Source: Closterium sp. NIES-65 (lineage: Eukaryota > Streptophyta > Zygnematophyceae > Desmidiales > Closteriaceae). From it: a stretch of 64,000 bases of DNA. How positions within the stretch are numbered: the first letter of the stretch is position 1; each line of letters begins with the position of its first letter. The notes beneath the pieces are model-generated. The model searched no databases. It saw only the letters and a list, made by a program, of their open reading frames with translations, and was not told where the DNA came from. The stretch is from contig CANXME010001453.1 in the NCBI GenBank assembly GCA_948144175.1, positions 310,001-374,000 of the forward strand, written 5' to 3'. Position numbers and translations under genes: made by a program. Below are positions 20,001 through 30,351 of this stretch, piece by piece.

Positions 20001-20284
20001 TACAAGGTCTGAGCACTCTTGTACTGACTAAAGTGCGCAAGCTCGGAGGTAGGGAGGTGGCGACGCACAGCAAGACGTGCAGCAGCGTCGCGCGTGGCCC
20101 ACTGGGAGCGAACAGTGGCGTCAGCATCAGCAGCAGGGGCAGGGGAAGCGCCAGAGGTGAGGTCAAAGAGAGAGAGGCCGTCTGCCCTATCGCACTATAA
20201 GAACAGCTGCAGGTCATCTACCCAGACCTCAAAGTCAATGGCCCGACCCTCAGCGTCAAAGGCGAGGACACTAGGGGTAGCCAT
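17065..20284 (-). pseudogene. Element A gag-protease-integrase remains
   Basis: Minus strand from 20284. Gag start MATPSVLAFDAEGRAIDFEV; glycine tract at about 19240-19490; spaced CCHC (CSYVLRTGDRAGEQCGGAHP) near 19060-19135; protease LDSGASRSYF near 18690. Pre-integrase HHRLGHPS is near 18210. The integrase core has HMDVWGP, VDDYSRFTAV, LHSDRGGEFSSG and PQQNGIAERRIGMVMD between about 18030 and 17650, and its C-terminal CVFLGFPPDAPGWKFYHPTS is at about 17400. The linker start is at about 17080-17200, at the point where B entered. A few interruptions. Confidence 0.85.
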
Positions 20285-21303
20285 GACCCTAGACGACTAG
20301 CAGTGCAAACAGTAGGGTGAGGGCAGTGCAGTGAAAAAGGCGCTGTGCTCACCAGACTGGGCAGGTCGGGCGGCCCGGAAGTAGGGCGGCTCGGCGGCTC
20401 GGCGGCTCGGCTGCTGGGCGGCTCGGCGGCTGGGCGGCTCGGCGGCTCTACGGATCTGCTGCTGGGCGGCTCGGATGCTGGGCGGCTCGGCTGCTGGGCG
20501 GCTCGGCTGCTAGGCGGCTCGGCTGCTGGGCGGCTAGGCTGCTCTGCTGCCGGGCGGCTCGGATGTGCTGCTGTAGGGCGGCGCGGCGGTCGGCTGCTCG
20601 GCCGGTTGAGACGGCTCGGGCGGCTAGGGTGGCGGGCGGCGCTGCAGCAGGTGACGGGGCCGAGAGCGAGGCGGTGGAGCCGCAGGTATGGTGGCGTGGC
20701 CGCTGAGTGAGGCAGCGGGGCCGAGAGTGAGGCGGTGGGGCCGCAGGTAGGGAGGCGGGGCCGCCGAGTGAGGCAGCGGGGCCGCAGCGAACGGCGGCGG
20801 GGCCGCTGAGACGGGCGGTGGGGCCGCAGTGAAGGGCGGCAGGGCCACAGTGTGAGGCGGCGGGGCTGTAACGAAGGGCGGCGGGGCCGCAGCAAAGGGC
20901 GGCGGGGCCGCAATGGGAGGCGGCGGGGCCGCAGCGAAGGGCGGCGGGGCCGCTGAGAAGGGCGGCGGGGCCGCAATGTGGGGCGGCGGGGCCGCAGCGA
21001 AGGGCGGCGGGGCCGCTGAGAAGGGCGGCGGGGCCGCAATGTGGGGCGGCGGGGCCGCAACGAAGGGCGGCGGGGCCGTTGAGAAGGGCGGCGGGGCCGC
21101 AGCAAAGGGCGGCGGGGCCGAATTGACGGGTGGTGGGGCCGCTAGGGCGATGGGGCCACTAGGGCGTTGAGGCCACTAGGGCGGCTCGACGAGGTGAGAG
21201 CCCGTAGCGCGACCCGGGCTGAGCGCGCTTTGGGCAGGAAAAATAAAAACTCGATGTGGTGGGCCCTAGGCACAGTTCCCACGGGGGAACCTGCTCGATA
21301 CCA
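20285..21303 (-). repeat. Leader of element A with PBS and GC-rich array
   Basis: PBS complement at 21291-21303, hairpin arms at 21275-21290, GGGCCC at 21261-21266, all in minus-strand order. An array of GGCGGGGCCG-based units lies at about 20700-21140 and a second, GGCGGCTCGG-based array at 20390-20630. The repeat unit is different from that of B although the LTRs are close relatives. Confidence 0.75.
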
Positions 21304-21426
21304 TGAGGAAAGTAGAACGAGAATGAAAATGACTATGGAATGAAAGTGATACAAATATGCAACCCTAGAAATGTGTACCCCATATGGGCTACCCCACTAA
21401 AGCCTAGACAACATTATAATTTGACA
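21304..21426 (-). repeat. 5' LTR of element A
   Basis: 123 bp, no difference seen against 7615-7737. It adjoins the PBS on its left and TCAGT (21427-21431) on its right. Confidence 0.95.
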
Positions 21427-21431
21427 TCAGT

Positions 21432-21882
21432 TACATTTCTGACACTGCAGATCTGCTGTGTCAGGGCAAATCTCATGTCCGTGATAGTGCAAATTTCTTG
21501 TGTCAGGGCGAATTTGATGTGCTGTGACGGGGCGAATACGTGTTGTGCGGTGACAAGTCAAGCCCAAATCTGCTGTGCGGTGCCGCGCGGGGAAAATTTC
21601 GATTTCTCGCCCGTGATTGACTGTGTTAGAGCGTGTTACACCCAAGCAAAGATCGTTGCACTTTGAGGATCGCGAAGGCAATCCTTGCAGAACAGTGTCA
21701 TACCTACCACTATACAGTAATCACTGTGTCCGGTGCTGTACCAACAGAGGAAGGATCGAAATCACGGTAATCTGTGCTACCCAATCTTGGTGTTTTCTGA
21801 AAGATCATGGCGACTGCCAATCTCTCGGTGATCCCTGCATCTTTGTACCAAAAGACAGGGTGATCCTCGGTGATGAAAATAT
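21432..21882. other. Spacer between elements A and C
   Basis: 451 bp without a gene. It contains short partial repeats (TGTGTCAGGGC, GTGCGGTG) and TTAGAGCGTGTTACACC at 21626-21642, which recurs inverted at about 29034-29050 on the far side of element C. Short frames (21617-21898) match nothing I know. Confidence 0.45.
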
Positions 21883-22016
21883 TGTCAGAACATTATAGCT
21901 TATATATATTTGTGTAGGCTATAGTGGGGTATCACATAGGGGGTACAACCTAATCAGGGTTTCCTATATGTACTCACTTCATTCATAGTTGATTCATTCT
22001 CGTTCACTTCTTCTCA
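21883..22016 (+). repeat. 5' LTR of element C
   Basis: 134 bp, TGTCAGAACATTATAGCTTA to CACTTCTTCTCA. It contains TATATATA near its start and the lineage core TGTAGGCTATAGTGGGGTAT. Confidence 0.95.
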
Positions 22017-23013
22017 TGGTATCGAGCAGGTTCCCCTGTGGGAACTGTGCGTAGGGCCCACCACTACTTCGAACTTTTTTTTCTGCCCGGAGCGCACTCC
22101 GGGCTCTCTCTTACTCTGTCGACTGGCCTTTAGCCGCCCGCGCGCTGCCCGTTCAGGCCTCACGCCGCCCTAGACGCTAGCGCGCCGCCCGTCCAGGCCC
22201 TGTGCAGCCCGCGCGCCGCCCTTTGCAGCTCGCGCGCCGCCCTTAGCAGCCCGCGCGCCGCCCTTAGCAGCCCGCGCGCCACCCTAAGCGGCCCGCGCGC
22301 CGCCCTAATCAGCCCGCGCGCCGCTCGCTAGGCCCCAGGCAGCCCACGCGCCGTCCGCGCGTCGCCCTTAGCCGCCCGACGAGCCGCCCGTGAGCCGTCC
22401 GTGGGCCGCCCGTCAGCCGCCCGTGAGCCGTCAGTGCGCCGCCCGACGCGCCGCCCGTGCGCCGCCCTCGGCTGCCCGTGAGCTGCACGTGCGCCGCCCG
22501 TCAGCCGCCCGTGCGCCGCCCGTCAGCCGCCCTCAGCCGCCCTCGGACGCCCGTGAGTCGCCCGTGCAGCCGCCCGTGCAGCCGCCCGTCAAGCCGCCCG
22601 TGCAGCCGCCCGTGCAGCCGCCCGTCGTGCCGCCCGTGAGCCGCCAGTGCCGCCCGTGCAGCCGCCCGTACAGCCGCCCGTGAGCCGCCCGTGAGCCGCC
22701 CGTGAGCCGCCCGTGAGCAGCCCGTCACGACGCCCGCGCCGCCCGTGTCACCCGCGTCACCCGAGCCGCGCGCGCTGCCCGAGCAGCAGAGCCGCCCGAG
22801 TCGCCCGTGCCGCTGAACGCCCGAGCCGCCCGAGCCGCCCTAGCCGCCCGAGCCGCCCGAGCCGCCCGAGCCGCCCGAGCCGCCTACGGTGCCGAGCGCC
22901 GGGTCTTGTGGGGCTGCTGCTACTCCTGGGCCGGCGGAGTTGCTGAGCTGCCGTGTTGCTGTTCTACTGAGCTGCTCGACCCTTCCTCTCTGGTGAGACT
23001 ATCGACTGCTATC
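22017..23013 (+). repeat. Leader of element C with PBS, hairpin and GC-rich array
   Basis: PBS TGGTATCGAGCAGG at 22017, hairpin GTTCCC-CTGT-GGGAAC at 22030-22045, GGGCCC at 22054-22059, then a T-tract and CTGCCCGGAGCGCACT. Arrays: CCGCGCGCCGCCCT units at about 22135-22370 and GCCGCCCGTGAGCC units at 22370-22730, then GAGCCGCCC at 22820-22880. Frames across it are repeat artefacts. Confidence 0.8.
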
Positions 23014-26000
23014 ATGGCCACCCCTAGTGTCCTGGCCTTTGACGCTGAGGGTCGCGCCATTGACTTTGCGGTCTGGGTCGAGGACCTGCAGCTGTACTTG
23101 CAGTGCGATTCAGTAGACGACATCTCTCTCTTTGACTTTGCCTCTGGCACTGTCCCTGCCCCTCCTGCTGATGCTGACCCCACTGTTCGCTCCAAGTGGG
23201 CCACACGCGATGCTGCTGCACGTCTTGCTGTGCGTCGCCACCTCCCTTCCTCTGAGCGTGCACACTTTAGTCAGTGCAAGACCGCTCAGGCCTTGTACGA
23301 CGCTGTAGTTGCGCGCTACTCCTCCCCTTCCACTGCTACACTGAGCCGCCTCATGCTACCTTACCTCTTCCCTGACCTTGCTGCCTTTCCTACAGTCGAT
23401 GACCTCTTTACCCACCTGCGCGCTAGTGACACTCGCTACTGAGCTGCGCTTCCAGCTGCCTTCTGCGCCGAAAACCCCCTCCCATGTACATCACCCTCTA
23501 CTTTCTAGTCACCCGTCTCCCTGAGTCCCTTCGTGCTGTTAGGGACCAGTTTCTCTCTGTCTGTCCCACCACCCTCACTGTCGACCTCCTCGAGAAGTCC
23601 CTACTAGCGGCCGAGAAGAGCATAGTCGCTGTAGGGGCCTCTCGTGGTGACCCCCGCACCCCCATCTTTGAGGGGTGTTCTCCTTCCCCCTTGTTACCCT
23701 CTGTCGCCTCTGCTGCTGCGGCCGACCTCGTTGGTCTAGAGCCGGTCGGTGCGGTGTCTGCCCCCAGCGGTAGGCGCCGCTCTGGCAAGGGAAAGGGGGG
23801 CAAGGGAGCGGGTGGAGCTGGCGGGGGCGGTGGCGGAGGAGGTGGGGGCGGCGGGGGGAGTGGGGGTGGCGGTGGAGGTGGGGACGGGGGTGGAGGTACT
23901 AGTGGCGGCAGTGGAGGCGGAGGTGGTGGCGGAGGTGGCGGTGGAGGTGGCGGTGGGAGCGGCGGGGGCGAGGGTGGCGGTGGCGGCGGTGGCGGCGGAG
24001 GCGGGGGTGGCGGTGGTGGAGGTGGTCGGAGTGGCTCGTCCCAGCGGAGCAGCACTGGGGGTGGTCAGCGCCAGCAGCAGCAGCAGCGTTCTCGCGACGT
24101 CCCCGCCCCTCAGCAGCTCCGTGAGTGGTACTTGCAGCGTCAGCGTAGTGGGGCGTTCGGTCCCTGCACCTACGTCCTTCGCACCGGCGACCGCGCGGGT
24201 GAGCAGTGTGGGGGCACCCACACCGCCCGCCGCTGCTTTGCCCGCCTGACCGACGCTTGGCGCCAGCAGTTTCCGGAGGCCTCTGAGATCCCCCGCTGGG
24301 GAGAACTGTCTAGGGCTGGTGTAGCTATCTTTGATCTTGACTTTGATGCTATCCTTGCTGCCATGTATGCTGTGACTGTTAGTGATGAGGGTGACTGTTA
24401 CCGGTGTTTCCCGCCCGACCCGGGCATTGGTACTGCTGCGTCAGGTGCCAGTGAGGCTGCTGCTCTAGGTGCCAGTGCGTCTGTGCTCTCAGGTACTGGT
24501 GAGTCTGCACTCTCAGGTACTGTGTCGGCTTCGGCCTCTCACACCTTCACCCTTGACTCTGGGGCGTCTCGCTCCTTCTTTCGGGACCGCACCACTCTCA
24601 CGCCGCTTAGTCGGCCGGTTGCGGTGTCCCTGGCTGACCCCTCTGGGGGTCCTGTCCTGTCTCGTTTCTCCACAGTCCTCCCGTGTCCGGCGGCTCCCTC
24701 TGGCACCCTGTCTGGTCTCTACCTCCCCTCGTTCTCTACGAACCTGGTGAGTGGTGCTGACCTACAGGATGCGGGTGTCCTCCAGTTCACTCCTGCTCGT
24801 CAGCGGGTGACACACTGCACAGAGGCTAGCACAGGTCGCCACCTGGCTACGTTTACACGTCACCCATGGTCGAGCCTGTACACACTGACCACTGCTTCTC
24901 CTCCAGGTGCTGAGTCTGGTAGGGTCTCTTCGTCTGGTCAGGTGTTTGCTGCAGCGTCCAAGTCTGGTCCTGAGTCTGCCCCCTGTTCGTGTCGCCGTCT
25001 GTCTCACGAGACCCTCCTCTGGCACCACCGCCTTGGCCACCCCTCCCTACTTCGGCTCAGAGGCATGGCCTCCCGTCTTCTTGTGTCTGGTCTCCCCCGG
25101 TCCCTCCCTCCCCTTCCTCAGGGCCCTGGCCCTGCCTGTGTCCCCTGTGTCGAGGGGCGCCAGCGGGCTGCCCCTCACTCCTCCCGGTTTCCTCCGACAG
25201 AGGCCCCGTTGCAGACGCTTCACATGGATGTGTGGGGCCCAGCCCGCGTCCGAGGACAGGGTCACGAGCGCTTCTTCCTGCTCGTTGTTGACGACTACTC
25301 GCGTTACACCACAGTCTTCCCCTTGCGCAGCAAGGGTGATGTCACTGAAGTGCTGATCGACTAGATCCGCGCAGCTCGTCTCCAGCTCTGGCACAGCTTT
25401 GGCTCGGACTTCCCTGTTCTGCGTCTGCACTCGGACAGAGGCGGAGAGTTCTCCTCTGGCCTTCTGCGAGCCTACTGTCGTGCACGAGGCATCCGTCAGA
25501 CCTTCACGCTTCCGGACTCACCGCAGCAAAATGGGATTGCTGAGCGCCGCATTGGCATGGTCATGGACGTCGCTCGTACGTCTATGATGCATGCGGCTGC
25601 CCCCCATTTTCTATGGCCGTTTGCAGTCAGGTACGCGGCGCATCAGATCAACCTTCACCCCAGGGTCTCCAGGCCGGAGACCTCCCCAGCCCTGCTGTGG
25701 ACGGGGAAGGTTGGCGATGCGTCGGCATTCCGGGTCTGGGGATCTCGGGCGTTTGTCCGCGACTTGTCTGCGGACAAGCTGTCCCCTCGTGCTGCTCCTT
25801 GCGTCTTCCTGGAGGTTGTTCTGCTGCTGAGGGTGCTGCTGCCGCGGGTCCCGGAGGTGCTCGTACTGGGAGTACTGGAGCTGCTGGGCCTGCGGGTTCG
25901 CCTGGAGCTGGTGCTGCTGAGGGTGTTGGCGCTGAGACTACCACTGGTGGTTCGACTGGCGGTGCTCCTGGTGCTGCTGGAGTTTCTGGGGCTACTGGAA

Positions 26001-28375
26001 GCGCTGCTGGGGGTTCTGGAGCTACTGGAGGTGCTGCTGGAGGTGCTGCTGGAGCGGGTACTCCTGCTGGGGGTACTGGTGCTGTCCCTGCTGTTTCTGG
26101 CGTCGCCACGCGGCCCCGACCGTACTTCGTACTGCTTCTGCAGCAGGTTCTTGGTCTTCCACCTTCTCCTGCTCCTCCTCCTCCTCCTCCCTTAGAGGGT
26201 CCACAGCCTGTCCAGTCACTGCTACAGCCTGCCTCCCCTTTGCCTGCTCCTTCTCCCTACGCTGGTCCGACTGGAGGTCTTACTGAGCATCGTGAGCCTG
26301 CGTCTCGTCCTGCGTCGCCTGTTTGTACTGCGCGCACTAGTGGTCGCGGTTCGCGTCAGCGTCCGCCTCCTGTCCCTGGCACGCACCGGATGTCTCTGCG
26401 TCCGTCCACTGCTCCTCTACGTGCCCCTTTGCCTTCTCCTCCTTCTTCCTCTCTTCCTGCTCTTGCCGACCCGGAGTCGGACTCTCTTCGTGCTGCCAGT
26501 CCTACGTTCACGCGTCTCCTTGCTACTGCTGTCACTGACCCTTCTTTCGAGTCTTCTGCTGCGTCTGCCCTTGTCACTGAGCTCGTCGACTTTGCTGCGC
26601 GGTGTCGTCTAGACTACGCTGCTGGTCTTGTCGCTGAGTCTGAGACTACCTATCCTCCGTCCGTCGGGGGTGAGTGTGCCCTTGGCACGGACGTCCTTGA
26701 GGACAGGCAGGAGGAGTTTCAGTGTCTGGCCGCCGCTTCACCTCATCTCGCGTCTGTACTGCTAGCCCCTGAGGGAGACCCGGATGCACTAGACATCCCG
26801 ACTCTGCGCTCTTACGCGGAGGCGATAGAGGGTCCCTACTCCTCTCAGTGGTAGGCAGCTATGGATGCAGAGATGGCTTCCTGGAAGTCCACAAGCACCT
26901 ACGTTGACGCTGTTCCCCCTCCTGGGGCGAACATCGTCAGTGGCATGTGGATTTTCAGGGTGAAGCGGCCGCCGGGTTCTCCGCCTGTCTTCAAGGCGCG
27001 GTACGTGGCTCGTGGTTTCAGTCAGCGGCAGGGAGTTGACTACTTTCAGACCTTCTCCCCCACCCCGAAGATGACCACTCTTTGGGTACTACTACACCTT
27101 GCGGCTCACCGTGACTACGAGCTGCACTCTCTCGACTTCAGCACTGCTTTCTTGCAGGGCAGCCTGCACGAGGAGATCTGGCTACGTCGCCCACCTGGCT
27201 TCACTGGGTCTTTCCCTCCTGGTACCCAGTGGAGTCTCCGGCGTCCAGTCTACGGTCTCCGCCAGGCGCCGCGTGAGTGGCAGGACACACTGAGGACTAC
27301 GCTGGCGGCACTTGGGTTTGCTCCCTCCACTGCAGACCCGTCGCTGTTTCTGCGCACCGACACCTCTCTGCTGCCGTTCTACATCCTTGTGTACGTCGAC
27401 GACTTGGTCTTTGCCACAGCTGACACTGCTGGACTCGCCTACGTGAAGTCCGAGCTGCAGAAGAGACACACGTGCACTGACCTGGGTGAACTGCGCAGCT
27501 ACCTTGGCTTGCAGATCACCCGGGACAGAGCACGCCGCACCATTACCCTGACTCAGTCACACATGGTGCAGCAGGTCCTTCAGCGCTTCGGCTTCACGTA
27601 CTCCTTGCCTCAGGCCACTCCTCTGCCTACTCGCCACTCGCTCTCAGCTCTGCCTTCGGATGAGTCCGTAGAGTCGAGTGGCCCGTATGCAGAGCTTGTT
27701 GGCTGCCTCATGTACCTGATGACCTGCACACGACCTGACCTTGCATACCCTCTGAGCATTCTTGCACGCTATGTTGCTCCTGGGAGACACCGACCAGAGC
27801 ACATGGCTGCAGCGAAGAGGGTGTTGCGCTACTTGTGCAGTACGTCGGGCATGGGGCTAGTGCTTGGAGGGCGCAGTCCAGTGGTCCTCACTGGGCACGC
27901 AGACGCTTCTTGGGCTGACGACCAGGCTACGCAGCGGTCGTCACAGGGTTACACCTTCAGTCTTGGTTCCGGCTCTGTTTCGTGGCGGGCTACTCGCTCG
28001 TCTTCTGTTCTCGGCTCCAGTTGTGAGGCTGAGATCTACGCCGAGGCCATGGCTGCACAGGAGTTACGCTGGCTCACCTACCTGCTGACCGACCTTGGAG
28101 AGCCGCCTCGTTCTCCTCCAGTCCTGTACGTAGACAACAAGGTCATGCTGGCTTTGTGTCGAGAGCAGCGACTGGAGCACAGGACAAAGCACATTGCTCT
28201 CTGCTACTTTCTTGCTCGTGAGCTACAGCAGCGTGGACAGTTGCGACTTGCGTACGTGGCCTTTGAGGCCAACACTGCTGATGTCTTCACCAAGGCACTT
28301 GCGCCTTGTGATCATCAGCGCTGCTGCACGCAGCTGGGCCTTGTGCGTGTCTTGCCTCACTTGCTCACTTCTTGA
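23014..28375 (+). pseudogene. Element C gag-pol remains, with a long open RT-RNase H part
   Basis: Gag from 23014 (MATPSVLAFDAEGRAIDFAV); glycine tract about 23815-24030; CCHC region 24165-24235; protease LDSGASRSFF near 24555; pre-integrase near 25020. The integrase core at 25220-25780 has VDDYSRYTTV, LHSDRGGEFSSG and QQNGIAERRIGMV. The linker is at about 25800-26110. The last part, 26861-28375, is open for 504 codons with MDAEMASWKSTSTYVD, YVDDLVFATADTAG (near 27390) and YVDNKVMLALC, ending LLTS. About four interruptions overall. Confidence 0.85.
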
Positions 28376-28587
28376 CCTTGCTTGTACTTTTACCTATATA
28401 TACTCTTGCTCTTGCTTGCTTGCCCCTTGTATATCTCTATATATGATCTTGCATGTGAACTGGCCTTCTGGCCTTTGAACTTGTGCTCGGAATGTGTGGT
28501 GACTTTGTGATCCACCCTGAGCTTTGCTTTGCTTTGCTTGACTGGTCTTGTGACCCCTTGTTCTCCCCCACTTTGCCTATGGGGGTG
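28376..28587 (+). other. 3' untranslated region of element C
   Basis: Conserved GTGCTCGGAATGTGTGGTGA, GCTTTGCTTTGCTTGACTGG and the hairpin of CCCCC with the GGGGGTG tract directly before the LTR at 28588. A short TATATA run is present near 28430. Confidence 0.7.
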
Positions 28588-28721
28588 TGTCAGAACATTA
28601 TAGCTTATATATATTTGTGTAGGCTATAGTGGGGTATCACATAGGGGGTACAACCCAATCAGGGTTTCCTATATGTACTCACTTCATTCATAGTTGATTC
28701 ATTCTCGTTCACTTCTTCTCA
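28588..28721 (+). repeat. 3' LTR of element C
   Basis: 134 bp, one difference from the 5' copy. Followed by target duplication AATAT at 28722-28726. Confidence 0.95.
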
Positions 28722-28726
28722 AATAT

Positions 28727-30026
28727 ATATGTCGCAAACAGCTGTAGCAATTTCGCGACTAATCAAAACATTCTGCTGATTAAATTCGAACCAATTAAAC
28801 TGTTGCATTTCGGTCAGTAACGGAGTCAACATGGTAATTGCAAATATCAAATTTAGGCGACGTCGCGCAGTTCCTGACGACGTCACCTGGTCGCAGAGGA
28901 TCACTACTCCAATTTGGTTAGATGGTACACCAGCAAGAATCGTGATAAGCCCCAAAAATATGTAGTTTGACCACTCGTAATCCTACGGTTGGGTGTTGGT
29001 GATATTCACCTTGTGATCCTTGAAAATACAGAAGGTGTAACACGCTCTTAGCCGTACATTGTAATGCCGATTTCACTCTGGACCCCCTATACAAGGCTGA
29101 GTGCACAGCCTACACTCCTACAAAAAGGTTGAAAAATCAGACAAGGTTAAAAATAAAACACTGAAAAATCAGCCAAGGTACAGAAAAAAAAACTTTGGAT
29201 TCAACCTACCCCTAAAAAAAGAGCCTGATCTAGCGCTGAGTCACGTAAAAAGGCTCATACCTTGGGCACTGCCCATCTGGCTTTAAGACCAGGTCCTGGC
29301 TCTTTGTCTGATTGTCAGACGAAAGATGTAACATTGTCTAGCTTTGCAGACGAATCCCAACTACTTGTCTTAGGATGTAGATGAAGTTGTAGTTAGTCTT
29401 AATTGCTACCAATGAAAACTATAAATATCAAGTACCCATATATACAGCCTGCAATGGTCGAGTCAGTAGTTTCCGGACATGTGAAGAATGGGGTTTCTGT
29501 TGGTCTTAAAACGTACTAAGCTAGCTACTAACAAGCTTTAGGTGGCACTAGAACTCTCTCCTCGGGATCACCTCCGAGGGTCCTTGGATGCGTGACCGAG
29601 GTCAGCCCCTATCCAAGGGTCCGAGTGTGTAGAGAGAGAGTCGTAGCAACAACTAAAGTGTAGTAGCAATCGTCGCTTCCTTGGCGTTGTCAAGAGAATT
29701 AACTATAGCAGCGTACTTGAAGCAGGCACATGAGAAATCCTTCACTCAAGTTATAATTGGAACAACAAAAACAACCAGTTTTATACTAAGCTAAATCTTT
29801 CTACTTCTACCTTGATCTAGGTGTTTCAAATTCACTCCTCGTAGCACAAGCAGATTTTCAGGCTCCCTCCCACTCCCTTCGTGACCTAGCACACACTCGA
29901 TGCGTCGTCGAAATATTTTGTCTTTCGCGCGCGAACATTGTTGATGGTGCCGATCCAATAATTTCACTTCGCGCCAATCTCGAACGGTTGAGATGAAGTC
30001 TGTTCAAAACCTGAACGAGTCAAAAT
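28727..30026. other. Spacer between elements C and D
   Basis: 1.3 kb of AT-rich sequence without a recognisable gene. Contains the inverted partner (29034-29050) of the motif at 21626, an A-rich stretch near 29120-29220, and one copy of a dispersed repeat at 29565-29632. Short frames (28719-28955 minus, 29101-29286 plus) have no known motif. Confidence 0.45.
29565..29632 (+). repeat. Dispersed repeat, copy 1
   Basis: GGATCACCTCCGAGGGTCCT and, after a few bases, CAGCCCCTATCCAAGGGTCC. It matches 37622-37689 at very roughly three quarters of positions, in the same orientation. It may be part of an older LTR or other interspersed repeat; its family is not recognised. Confidence 0.55.
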
Positions 30027-30154
30027 TGTGAAGTTTAAAACGAGAATGAATGACTAAGGAATGAAAGTGATACAAATATGAAACCCTAGAATTGTGTACC
30101 CCTTAGTGTCTAACCCGCTACAGCCTACACACGCTAGATCATATAAGTTTGACA
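30027..30154 (-). repeat. 3' LTR of element D
   Basis: 128 bp, TGTGAAGTTTAAAACGAG to AAGTTTGACA on the plus strand. On its inner side is CACCCCCATAGGCAAAGT, the usual priming hairpin in reverse. Confidence 0.9.
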
Positions 30155-30351
30155 CACCCCCATAGGCAAAGTCGGGGAGAACAAGGGGTCACAAGACCAG
30201 TCAAGCAAAGCAAGCTCAGGGCGGATCACAACGTCACCACACATTCTGAGCACAAGTCAAGGCCACAAGGCCAGTTCACATGCATGATTACATATATATA
30301 ACGCTAAACAAGCAAGAGCAGGTATATATATGTGTAACAGTACAAGCAAGG

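Larger units (their letters stand above)
7615..21426 (-). mobile_element. Copia element A, interrupted by element B
   Basis: Ty1/Copia fossil read right to left. 5' LTR 21304-21426, PBS 21291-21303, leader, gag from 20284, then protease, integrase and the start of the linker down to 17065. After element B (10646-17064) come the rest of the linker, RT and RNase H (10645 to about 7960) and the 3' LTR 7615-7737. The two 123-bp LTRs are identical by eye, so insertion is recent, yet it must predate B. Flanks TCGGT (left) and TCAGT (right) look like a 5-bp target duplication with one change. Without B the element is about 7.4 kb. The coding part is broken, with roughly five interruptions. Confidence 0.9.
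21883..28721 (+). mobile_element. Copia element C
   Basis: 6,839-bp Ty1/Copia element on the plus strand. LTRs 21883-22016 and 28588-28721 (134 bp, one difference). Exact target duplication AATAT at 21878-21882 and 28722-28726. Order: PBS, leader, gag (23014), protease, integrase, linker, RT, RNase H (ending 28375), 3' untranslated region, priming hairpin. It is young but broken, with about four interruptions. Its LTR belongs to a second subtype (TGTCAGAACATTATAGC) shared with element I. Confidence 0.95.

Noticed and set aside
23498-24055. Poly-proline minus-strand frames opposite the Gag glycine tracts (also 12375-12806, 19328-19795, 55510-55872)
   Set aside because: They are complements of GGN codon runs in Gag and appear in every copy for that reason.
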